This document shows, in pieces, positions 1-4,807 of a stretch of 13,505 nt of DNA; within the stretch, counting starts at the first letter, position 1; each line of letters opens with the position of its first letter. The notes below the pieces were generated by a model. It did no database searches. It saw nothing but the letters and a program-made list of their open reading frames with translations, and had not been told where the DNA came from. Source of the stretch: ZLKRG08 sp051006515 (GTDB lineage: Bacteria > Actinomycetota > Actinomycetes > Nanopelagicales > Nanopelagicaceae); NCBI GenBank assembly GCA_051006515.1, contig JBPCTD010000024.1:1-13505 (forward strand), in the 5' to 3' direction. Made by a program: the position numbers and the translations under genes.

Positions 1-30
1 CATTGCAGATACTTTTTTCTTTGGTGCCAT
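1..30 (-). CDS. rplK: 50S ribosomal protein L11, N-terminal fragment (partial)
   Basis: Only the first ten codons are inside the window; they read MAPKKKVSAM from an ATG at 30-28 on the minus strand. A lysine-rich MAPKKK-type start directly after nusG is typical of bacterial L11, which binds the GTPase-associated region of 23S rRNA. A purine-rich ribosome binding site (AGAAGGAAACGAGAA before the ATG) supports the start. The identification rests on this short match plus the universally conserved secE-nusG-rplK order, so the family call is strong even though the visible fragment is small. Confidence 0.85.
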   Translation of the reverse strand, partial: MAPKKKVSAM

Positions 31-91
31 TTCTCGTTTCCTTCTTTTCTTTAACTTGTTTTTACTTGTATTGCTTTTCTTACTTTTGCTT
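31..91 (-). other. Purine-rich nusG-rplK intergenic leader
   Basis: The 61-bp spacer between the nusG stop and the rplK ATG is about 84% purine on the transcribed (minus) strand, mostly A with scattered G, and shows no stable hairpin. It ends in the rplK ribosome binding site. I see no convincing -35/-10 pair; a TACAAG-like hexamer exists but has no partner. It is probably an unstructured leader. L1-mediated autoregulation of rplK-rplA is known in other bacteria, but no L1-type stem-loop can be recognised here. Confidence 0.4.
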
Positions 92-826
92 TCAGATCTT
101 CTGAACTTGGTTGAAGCCAAGTTCTACTGGGGTCTCGCGACCGAAGATTGAAACCAAAACCTTTAGCTTTGCCTGCTCTGGCATGATCTCTGAGATTGAT
201 GCTGGCAGCGTTGCAAATGGGCCATCCATAACGGTGACTGATTCGCCGATTTCGAAATCAACATGCTTGATCTCTGGCTTGCCATCTTTCTTGAGTGGAC
301 GTGGCGCCAAAATCTTCTCAACTTCATCCAATGAAAGCGGAGATGGATGATGTGCATTTCCTACGAATCCAGTAACACCTGGAGTATTACGAACTGCAGA
401 CCATGATTCATCTGTCAGTTCCATGCGCACCAAAACATAACCTGGATAGATATTGCGCTTTACGACTTTGCGCTGGCCATTCTTGATTTCGTTGAATTCC
501 TCTTCAGGAACTTCAATCTGATAGATGTAATCTTCCATGTGCAAGGTATTAATGCGGTTCTGAAGATTGGTCTTTACCTTCTTTTCGTAACCTGCATATG
601 AGTGAATCACAAACCACTCGCCTGGTGCGTTACGAAGCGCACGGCGAAATTCTGCATTTGGATCTTCCTCTTCGGCCTCGACTTCAGCTACTGCAACTTG
701 TGCAACTGATGCTTCTACTTCTTGTACTTCTTCTAGTTGCCCATTTTGCGATGCGCCATTTGAAACTTCAGCAGAGTTCGAAGTCAATGCAGCTTCGAAT
801 GCATCCATGTTCTGATCTTCTGTCAT
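92..826 (-). CDS. nusG: Transcription termination/antitermination factor NusG
   Basis: NusG binds the RNA polymerase clamp and modulates elongation, pausing and transcription-translation coupling. The 244-residue product has an acidic, low-complexity N-terminal extension (about residues 1-65, rich in E, A, V and S). An NGN domain follows (about 68-178; EWFVIHSYAGYEKKVKTNL and KRNIYPGYVLVRM visible) and then a C-terminal KOW domain (about 188-244; VTVMDGPFATLPASISEI and SIFGRETPVELGFNQVQKI). Core NusG is about 180 residues, so the extension accounts for the extra length; such extensions are common in Actinobacteria. The ATG lies 6 nt after the secE stop, and the GGTAGGT upstream overlaps that stop, suggesting coupling. 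A second in-frame ATG at codon 7 is a possible alternative start. Confidence 0.97.
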   Translation of the reverse strand: MTEDQNMDAFEAALTSNSAEVSNGASQNGQLEEVQEVEASVAQVAVAEVEAEEEDPNAEFRRALRNAPGEWFVIHSYAGYEKKVKTNLQNRINTLHMEDYIYQIEVPEEEFNEIKNGQRKVVKRNIYPGYVLVRMELTDESWSAVRNTPGVTGFVGNAHHPSPLSLDEVEKILAPRPLKKDGKPEIKHVDFEIGESVTVMDGPFATLPASISEIMPEQAKLKVLVSIFGRETPVELGFNQVQKI

Positions 827-832
827 CGTGAC

Positions 833-1066
833 CTACCCAAATACCCAGAATACGAGTTTGGTTAAACCTAAATCGAAAATTGAAACCACAGCAATAATGA
901 AGGTAACGAAAACCAAGACCACAGCTGTGTAAGTGGTTAACTGATCACGAGTTGGCCAAACAACGCGCTTCAACTCGGAGACAACTTGGCGATAGAACAA
1001 AGCGATACGCGCGAACAACCCAAGTTTCTCCTCGGAGTGTTCGTTACGTGTTACTTCTTGCTCCAC
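833..1066 (-). CDS. secE: Preprotein translocase subunit SecE
   Basis: SecE is the essential small subunit of the SecYEG channel in the cytoplasmic membrane. The 77-residue protein has the single-helix actinobacterial form: a short polar N-terminus, a conserved amphipathic segment (about 27-43, VVSELKRVVWPTRDQL) and one transmembrane helix (about 45-66, rich in V, F and I). The start is GTG, preceded by a strong AGAAAGGAAG ribosome binding site. It lies 25 nt downstream of tRNA-Trp and 6 nt upstream of nusG, so trpT-secE-nusG is very likely one transcript. Confidence 0.96.
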   Translation of the reverse strand: MEQEVTRNEHSEEKLGLFARIALFYRQVVSELKRVVWPTRDQLTTYTAVVLVFVTFIIAVVSIFDLGLTKLVFWVFG

Positions 1067-1091
1067 GTTACTTCCTTTCTGTACTAGCTTG

Positions 1092-1164
1092 CAGGGCAGG
1101 AGGGATTTGAACCCCCAACCGCCGGTTTTGGAGACCGGAACTCTGCCAATTGAGCTACTGCCCT
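1092..1164 (-). tRNA. trpT: tRNA-Trp (anticodon CCA)
   Basis: On the minus strand this folds as a full cloverleaf. The acceptor AGGGCAG pairs with CTGCCCT, the D stem GCTC with GAGT, and the anticodon stem CCGGT with ACCGG around loop CTCCAAA (anticodon CCA). The T stem GGGGG pairs with CCCTC around TTCAAAT. The discriminator is G, as usual for bacterial tRNA-Trp. The genomic 3' end continues CAA, so CCA is not encoded and must be added after transcription. A tRNA-Trp directly before secE is a conserved actinobacterial arrangement. Confidence 0.97.
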
Positions 1165-1234
1165 CTGTGCGGTTTGTTCTGTTCGTCCTGTGTAAAGGCG
1201 CGACAAAACCTTGCCGTTTCCGTCAAGACGCAGA

Positions 1235-1263
1235 ATTCTAGGCGTGAATGTGGCATAAGAGAA
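1235..1263 (-). promoter_or_regulatory. Candidate promoter of trpT-secE-nusG
   Basis: On the minus strand a -10-like TAGAAT (1240-1235, five of six consensus bases) lies 17 bp downstream of a weak -35 TTCTCT (1263-1258). Transcription would begin near 1228, leaving a leader of about 60 nt ahead of the tRNA. The -10 is good and the -35 poor. No better pair was found closer to the tRNA: TTGACG at 1226-1221 has no -10 at usable spacing. Confidence 0.4.
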
Positions 1264-1274
1264 ATCGGGGTAAT

Positions 1275-1303
1275 TTCACGCGTGATAGCCATTCGGGCAG
1301 ACT
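1275..1303 (+). promoter_or_regulatory. Candidate leaderless promoter of the aminotransferase gene
   Basis: TTCACG (1275-1280) and CAGACT (1298-1303) are separated by 17 bp, and the -10-like element ends 7 nt before the ATG at 1311. Transcription would therefore start at or next to the start codon. The matches to consensus are partial (four and three of six). Support comes mainly from the spacing and from the absence of any ribosome binding site before the ATG. Confidence 0.35.
1276..1285. promoter_or_regulatory. 10-bp palindrome with a flanking half-site (possible operator)
   Basis: TCACGCGTGA is a perfect 10-bp palindrome in the divergent spacer between trpT and the aminotransferase gene. 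A further GCGTGAA half-site lies at 1242-1248, inverted relative to TTCACGC at 1275-1281. The palindrome overlaps the candidate -35 of the plus-strand promoter, where a repressor could act. No regulator is encoded nearby, so operator function is inference. Confidence 0.3.
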
Positions 1304-1310
1304 TACGCCT

Positions 1311-2552
1311 ATGGCCAACAATCAGGAAAACCAGGAAAACCAGGAAAAACAAGAAAAACCTAGAATCTCTGCCCGAATTGCCGCGATTGCTGAATCTGCA
1401 ACATTGGCAGTTGATGCAAAAGCGAAAGCACTTAAAGCTGCTGGAAAACCCGTGATTGGTTTTGGTGCAGGTGAACCAGATTTCCCAACTCCTGATTACA
1501 TTGTGCAATCTGCAATTGATGCTGCAAGCAAAGTGCCAAATCATCGTTACACGCCAACACCAGGTTTACCAGAATTACGTGAAGCAATTGCAGCAAAGAC
1601 CAAACGCGATAGCGGTTATCAAGTAAGTGCAGATCAAGTATTAGTAACTAATGGTGGTAAGCAAGCGGTGTATCAAGCATTTGCAACGATTGTTGATAAA
1701 GGCGATGAAGTAATTCTGCCTGCACCATATTGGACTACTTATCCTGAAGCCATCAAATTAGCTGGCGGCGTTCCAGTTGAAATTTTTGCTGATGAAACAC
1801 AAAATTATTTAGTAACAGTCGAACAATTGGAATCAGTGCGCACAGAGAAGACTAAAGCGCTGCTCTTCTGCTCACCATCTAATCCAACTGGTTCGGTTTA
1901 CTCTGAAGCGCAGACCAAAGCGATTGGTGAGTGGGCGTTAAAACATGGCATTTGGGTAATCACCGATGAAATTTATGAACACATGGTTTATGACGGCATC
2001 AAAGCCACATCAATTTGTGTTGCAGTTCCGGAGTTAGCAGATACCTGCATTGTGCTAAATGGTGTGGCAAAAACTTATGCCATGACAGGTTGGCGCGTAG
2101 GTTGGATGATAGGTCCAAAAGATGTAATTAAAGCTGCAACTAATCTGCAATCGCACTTAACTTCAAATGTAAATAACATTGCGCAAAGAGCTGCAATTAC
2201 TGCTCTTACCAGTGACCTTTCAGCGGTACATGAAATGGGTAAAGCTTTTGATCGCCGTCGTAAGTTAATCGTGGAATTACTAAATGAAATTCCAGGTTTT
2301 GACTGCCCAATCCCACAAGGCGCTTTCTATGCCTATCCTTCAGTAAAAGGCGCTCTTGGTAAGAGCTATCGCGGAAAGATCGCTAATACTTCAAGTGAGT
2401 TAGCTTCATTGATTCTGGATGAAGTTGAGGTGGCAGCGGTACCTGGAGAGGCTTTCGGTCCATCTGGCTACTTACGTTTTAGCTATGCCACTAGCGATGA
2501 AGATATTAAAGAAGGAATTGCTCGTATCAAGAAGTTAATCTCAGAGGGATAA
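1311..2552 (+). CDS. aspC: Pyridoxal-phosphate-dependent aminotransferase, aspartate transaminase type
   Basis: This is a fold-type I aminotransferase, most like the class Ib aspartate aminotransferases that interconvert aspartate/2-oxoglutarate and oxaloacetate/glutamate. The 413-residue product shows VIGFGAGEPDFPTPDY near 48-63, SPSNPTG (188-194, with the conserved Asn), ITDEIYEHMVYDG (217-229, Asp and Tyr contacting PLP) and the PLP lysine K254 in NGVAKTYAMTGWRVGW. A C-terminal GYLRFSYA supplies the substrate-carboxylate arginine. I chose ATG 1311 because the upstream ATG at 1248 adds a 21-residue basic stretch unlike the family. No ribosome binding site precedes 1311, consistent with leaderless translation. 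The first 16 residues are a repetitive N/Q/E/K stretch. Substrate could differ within class Ib. The 3' end overlaps murB by 12 bp, tail to tail. Confidence 0.9.
   Translation: MANNQENQENQEKQEKPRISARIAAIAESATLAVDAKAKALKAAGKPVIGFGAGEPDFPTPDYIVQSAIDAASKVPNHRYTPTPGLPELREAIAAKTKRDSGYQVSADQVLVTNGGKQAVYQAFATIVDKGDEVILPAPYWTTYPEAIKLAGGVPVEIFADETQNYLVTVEQLESVRTEKTKALLFCSPSNPTGSVYSEAQTKAIGEWALKHGIWVITDEIYEHMVYDGIKATSICVAVPELADTCIVLNGVAKTYAMTGWRVGWMIGPKDVIKAATNLQSHLTSNVNNIAQRAAITALTSDLSAVHEMGKAFDRRRKLIVELLNEIPGFDCPIPQGAFYAYPSVKGALGKSYRGKIANTSSELASLILDEVEVAAVPGEAFGPSGYLRFSYATSDEDIKEGIARIKKLISEG
1320..1355 (+). repeat. Four tandem 9-bp units in the aminotransferase N-terminus
   Basis: Codons 4-15 are four in-frame 9-bp units, AATCAGGAA, AACCAGGAA, AACCAGGAA and AAACAAGAA, encoding NQE-NQE-NQE-KQE. 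The two middle units are identical and the outer ones diverge by one to two bases. The unit length keeps the frame, so copy number could vary without breaking the gene. The stretch precedes the folded aminotransferase domain, so it is probably a disordered tail. Confidence 0.85.
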
Positions 2553-2570
2553 CCCAACCAGATTAACTTC
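2531..2570. terminator. Inverted repeat spanning both converging stop codons (candidate bidirectional terminator)
   Basis: GAAGTTAATCT (2531-2541) and AGATTAACTTC (2560-2570) form a perfect 11-bp stem. Inside it a second stem, GGG (2546-2548) with CCC (2553-2555), closes an ATAA loop. The stop codons of the aminotransferase (2550-2552) and murB (2543-2541) both lie within it. Neither strand has a run of T after the hairpin, so it is not a classical intrinsic terminator. U-poor hairpins have been proposed as terminators in Actinobacteria. Position and symmetry argue for ending transcription from both sides. Confidence 0.55.
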
Positions 2571-3551
2571 GGGCACCAACTCGATACCAAATTTCATCTT
2601 TACGGCATCGCGTACTTGAATCGCAAGTGCAGCAATATCCGCAGCTTTGGCATTATCCGAATTGGTGATTGCTAAAACATGTTTGCTAGTAATTGCAGCG
2701 CCATTTAACCGTTGACCTTTTTCGATTCCGCTATGTTCAATCAACCAGGCAGCGCTGGTTTTAAAGGTGCCATCCCCTTGGGCAAATTTAGGTGCACCTG
2801 CCGGAATTAAATTTTCGGCCACAATCGGTTTGGTAAAGAATGATCCAGCTGAGTGAGTATCTGGATCATTGCTATTTAGCAACATACCTTTGCGTCCACG
2901 AATCTTTAAAACCGCTTCGCGAACTTTGAAAACATCGGCTCGCTCTTCTAAAGCTATACCTAATTCTTTTGCCAATTCTTCATAAGTAATTGGTGATGAC
3001 ATCTCTCCGCGGCGTAGATTAAATTGAACTTCCAGCACCACATAACGGCCAGGGTTTTGCTTAAAAATTGAATTGCGATAAGTAAATTTGCACTCATCAT
3101 TGGTAAAAGTCTTAATGGCCTTTGCTTGGCGATCATATGTGCGAACGCGCATAATGAATTCGCTAACTTCATGGCCATAAGCACCAATATTTTGAATAGG
3201 CGCAGCACCAACTGTGCCTGGAATTCCCGAGAGTGTTTCCAGCCCTGCCCAGCCACGATCAAGTGTGGTTTTTACAAAGTTATCCCAATCTTCACCGGCA
3301 CCAATATTTAATGTAGCGCCACTACATGCATCAATTTCAGCGCTTACTTGGTTGTTGGCGATCTTTATAACAGTACCTGGAAAACCGGTATCGCTAATTA
3401 ACACATTGCTACCGCTACCTAAAATCAAAACTGGTTGATCGCCTGCGCTTTCAAGGGCTGCGATAATCTCTGCTTCGCTTGCCACAGTTACGAACTTTTC
3501 TGCAGGTCCTCCGGCGCGAAGCGTGGTGTGTTTGCTTAAGTCTTCTTTCAC
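2541..3551 (-). CDS. murB: UDP-N-acetylenolpyruvoylglucosamine reductase MurB
   Basis: MurB is the cytoplasmic FAD enzyme that reduces UDP-GlcNAc-enolpyruvate to UDP-MurNAc with NADPH, the second committed step of peptidoglycan synthesis. The 336-residue protein has HTTLRAGGPA at its start, the FAD-binding GSGSNVL (45-51) and GLETLSGIPGTVGAAPIQNIGAYG (103-126, cited in part). The type I catalytic set follows: Y158-R159 in TYRNS, the proton-donor serine S237 in SAGSFFTKP and E328 in LVPEVNLVG. The start is GTG at 3551, overlapping the hadB stop by 4 nt (GTGA), so translation is probably coupled. The beginning matches family length. It closes the rpmG-hadA-hadB-murB cluster and overlaps the converging aminotransferase by 12 bp. 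Confidence 0.96.
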   Translation of the reverse strand: MKEDLSKHTTLRAGGPAEKFVTVASEAEIIAALESAGDQPVLILGSGSNVLISDTGFPGTVIKIANNQVSAEIDACSGATLNIGAGEDWDNFVKTTLDRGWAGLETLSGIPGTVGAAPIQNIGAYGHEVSEFIMRVRTYDRQAKAIKTFTNDECKFTYRNSIFKQNPGRYVVLEVQFNLRRGEMSSPITYEELAKELGIALEERADVFKVREAVLKIRGRKGMLLNSNDPDTHSAGSFFTKPIVAENLIPAGAPKFAQGDGTFKTSAAWLIEHSGIEKGQRLNGAAITSKHVLAITNSDNAKAADIAALAIQVRDAVKMKFGIELVPEVNLVGLSL

Positions 3552-3952
3552 TTCTTCACCACTAACGCTTTCGCCATGCCCAGCACTTTTACTCCTGCGC
3601 TGGTTGCAGTTAAATCTAAACGGATTACACCATCAGCCAGAATTTCTGCGACGGTAGCGTTAACAGTTAAATCCACTTTGACGCCTTCAGGCACAATCAC
3701 TGGCTTAGTAAAGCGAGCGCTGTATTCCTTTACTGCAGCGCTGCCGCCAGCCCAATTAGCCACATACTGGCCAACTAAACCCATAGTTAACATGCCATGA
3801 GCAATCACATTTGGTAGCCCAACATTTATCGCAAAAGTCTCATCTTGATGAATTGGATTCTGATCGCCCGATGCATCGGCATAGCGCTTTAATAGTTCAC
3901 GATCTACATAGAAAACTTGCTCTGGCAATTGTGTGCCGACCTGGATGCTCAT
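3548..3952 (-). CDS. hadB: MaoC-type hydroxyacyl dehydratase subunit, HadB-like (catalytic)
   Basis: This 134-residue single hot-dog protein carries the hydratase-2 signature YADASGDQNPIHQDETFA (24-41), with the catalytic pair D30 and H35 and the following NVIAHGMLTMGL helix. In mycobacteria HadB is the catalytic partner of HadA or HadC and dehydrates 3-hydroxyacyl-ACP in FAS-II. I chose ATG 3952 because it overlaps the hadA stop by 4 nt (ATGA), the same coupling seen at hadB-murB. A TTG at 3979 would add nine unlikely residues. The paired non-catalytic subunit lies just upstream. The substrate here is unknown; no mycolate genes are visible and none are expected in this lineage. Confidence 0.9.
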   Translation of the reverse strand: MSIQVGTQLPEQVFYVDRELLKRYADASGDQNPIHQDETFAINVGLPNVIAHGMLTMGLVGQYVANWAGGSAAVKEYSARFTKPVIVPEGVKVDLTVNATVAEILADGVIRLDLTATSAGVKVLGMAKALVVKK

Positions 3953-4338
3953 AGCGCGCGCACCTCTAGCGTCGACCAATTGGTAACAGCTAATTTCTCT
4001 GCGACATATAAATCGCTACGGGCCGTTATAAACTCATTGCCCGCAACTTGTTTGTAGCTTTCTAAAGTGCAATCACAACGCACCACATCGCCCGCTTTTA
4101 GCGGCTGATGAATTTCAAATTTCTGATCGCCATGCACAATGCGATCCCAATCAACTCCAACTTCAGAGGAAGTTAAGACGGTTTGCGATTGATCAAGTGA
4201 AATACGTATTGAGAAAGTTGGCGGGGCGACCGATGTATCTGTGGCACCTAAAACAGCGCAGAAATCATCAATTTCTTTTTGCGTGATTGTTACTTCCGCA
4301 CCTTTAAATGTGCGCCCGATTGCCTCGGGTTTGATCAT
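3949..4338 (-). CDS. hadA: FAS1-type dehydratase N-terminal domain protein, HadA-like subunit
   Basis: The 129-residue product resembles the MaoC dehydratase-like N-terminal family. It has an N-terminal EVTITQKEIDDFCAVLGATD segment, VAPPTFSIRI (38-47), GVDWDRIVHGDQKFEIHQPL and KAGDVVRCDCTLE. It lacks the D-x(4)-H hydratase motif, as expected for the substrate-holding partner of a HadB-type subunit. The ATG lies 17 nt after the rpmG stop with only a weak ribosome binding site. Gene order rpmG-hadA-hadB matches the mycobacterial rpmG2-hadABC region as I recall it, but no hadC follows; murB takes its place. Confidence 0.85.
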   Translation of the reverse strand: MIKPEAIGRTFKGAEVTITQKEIDDFCAVLGATDTSVAPPTFSIRISLDQSQTVLTSSEVGVDWDRIVHGDQKFEIHQPLKAGDVVRCDCTLESYKQVAGNEFITARSDLYVAEKLAVTNWSTLEVRAL

Positions 4339-4355
4339 TGCTTAGTAAAAAACTC

Positions 4356-4526
4356 TTAGCGGGTTTCGCGGTGAAGAGTTGAAGCCTTGCAACGTGGGCA
4401 GAACTTCTTAAGTTCCATACGATCTGGATCGTTGCGGCGGTTCTTCTTTGTTATGTAATTGCGCTCTTTGCAATCTACGCATGCCATGGTGATCTTTGGA
4501 CGAACGTCCGCGCTCTTGCTTGCCAT
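4356..4526 (-). CDS. rpmG: 50S ribosomal protein L33, zinc-ribbon form
   Basis: A 56-residue protein translated from ATG 4526-4524. It contains KITMACVDCKERNYITKKN (11-29) and ELKKFCPRCKASTLHRETR (38-56), which is L33 of the large ribosomal subunit near the E site. Four cysteines (C16, C19, C43, C46) form two CxxC pairs, so this is the zinc-binding C+ form. Zur-regulated C- paralogues exist in many Actinobacteria, but none is present here. An excellent AAGGAG ribosome binding site sits 6 nt before the ATG. It follows tRNA-Thr and tRNA-Met and precedes hadA by 17 nt. Confidence 0.97.
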   Translation of the reverse strand: MASKSADVRPKITMACVDCKERNYITKKNRRNDPDRMELKKFCPRCKASTLHRETR

Positions 4527-4540
4527 GGTCTACTCCTTGT

Positions 4541-4560
4541 TAGTTGTTGCTAGTTGTTAC
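4541..4560 (-). repeat. Tandem 10-bp near-repeat in the rpmG leader
   Basis: TAGTTGTTGC and TAGTTGTTAC are adjacent copies differing at one base (plus-strand reading), lying just upstream of the rpmG ribosome binding site. In the mRNA they read as two AACAACTA elements. This could be chance in an AC-rich leader or a protein-binding element; nothing else supports a function. Confidence 0.5.
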
Positions 4561-4561
4561 G

Positions 4562-4583
4562 AGGTGGAAGATTACTTCCACCT
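4562..4583 (-). other. 9-bp perfect hairpin between tRNA-Met and rpmG
   Basis: AGGTGGAAG and CTTCCACCT form a perfect 9-bp stem closed by a four-base loop, 19 nt downstream of the tRNA-Met 3' end and 35 nt before the rpmG ATG. No T run follows on the minus strand, so strong intrinsic termination is unlikely. It is better explained as a stabilising or processing element that separates tRNA maturation from the rpmG message, or as a partial attenuator. Which of these applies is inference. Confidence 0.6.
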
Positions 4584-4602
4584 ACAGTGTTTTACGAAAT
4601 CT

Positions 4603-4679
4603 TGGTAGCGAGGGCGGGATTTGAACCCACGACACAGCGATTATGAGCCGCTTGCTCTACCAAGCTGAGCTACCCCGCC
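4603..4679 (-). tRNA. metT: tRNA-Met (anticodon CAT), elongator type
   Basis: A complete 77-nt cloverleaf on the minus strand. The acceptor GGCGGGG pairs with CCTCGCT with two G-U pairs, the D stem is GCTC/GAGC, the anticodon stem AGCGG/TCGCT encloses CTCATAA (anticodon CAT), and the T stem GTGGG/CCCGC encloses TTCAAAT. The discriminator A is followed by an encoded CCA. It lacks the three G-C pairs of the initiator anticodon stem and has a paired 1-72 position, so it is not the initiator. The alternative is the lysidine-modified tRNA-Ile(CAT). I favour Met because thrT-metT-rpmG is conserved in Actinobacteria. Confidence 0.88.
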
Positions 4680-4691
4680 AAAATTTATTCG

Positions 4692-4764
4692 AGCCCCCCA
4701 CCGGAATCGGACCGGTGACCTTTTCCTTACCATGGAAACGCTCTACCGACTGAGCTAGGGGGGC
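4692..4764 (-). tRNA. thrT: tRNA-Thr (anticodon GGT)
   Basis: A complete 73-nt cloverleaf on the minus strand. The acceptor GCCCCCC pairs with GGGGGGC, the D stem GCTC with GAGC, the anticodon stem TTTCC with GGAAA around ATGGTAA (anticodon GGT), and the T stem ACCGG with CCGGT around TCCGATT. The discriminator is T. CCA is not encoded (CGA follows). It lies 12 nt upstream of tRNA-Met and is the first gene after the quinone oxidoreductase. Confidence 0.97.
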
Positions 4765-4776
4765 TGGTCGGAGGAA

Positions 4777-4805
4777 AGATTACCTGCACTTTAAGTAAGT
4801 GCGAA
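4777..4805 (-). promoter_or_regulatory. Candidate promoter of thrT-metT-rpmG
   Basis: On the minus strand TTCGCA (4805-4800, four of six -35 bases) and TAATCT (4782-4777, fits TANNNT) are 17 bp apart. The predicted start near 4770 lies a few nucleotides before the tRNA-Thr 5' end. Geometry is good and sequence match moderate. It overlaps the small hairpin after the oxidoreductase gene. Confidence 0.45.
4786..4802 (-). terminator. Short hairpin after the quinone oxidoreductase stop
   Basis: GCACTT-ACTTA-AAGTGC (minus strand) begins 5 nt after the oxidoreductase stop codon. The downstream RNA is pyrimidine-rich (TCTTTCCTCC) but is not a clean T run. A 6-bp stem is weak, so termination would be partial at best. 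It overlaps the candidate thrT promoter spacer, so it may simply be promoter sequence. Confidence 0.3.
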
Positions 4806-4807
4806 AT

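Noticed and set aside
1248..1310. Upstream in-frame ATG giving the aminotransferase 21 more residues
   Set aside because: The extra stretch (MWHKRNRGNF onward) is basic, unlike family N-termini, has no ribosome binding site and would run across the palindrome and candidate promoter.
1155..1544. 129-codon minus-strand frame over tRNA-Trp, the spacer and the aminotransferase start
   Set aside because: It would cross the tRNA gene and the promoter region; its composition (runs of F, L, R) reflects the reverse of the A-rich repeat.
3953..3979. Longer HadB from a TTG at 3979
   Set aside because: The ATG at 3952 gives a 4-nt ATGA overlap with hadA and a start matching the family; the TTG adds nine unsupported residues inside hadA.
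4603..4764. tRNA pair as an integration site for a mobile element
   Set aside because: No integrase, no direct repeat of a tRNA 3' end and no change in gene style on either side; the flanks are conserved core genes.
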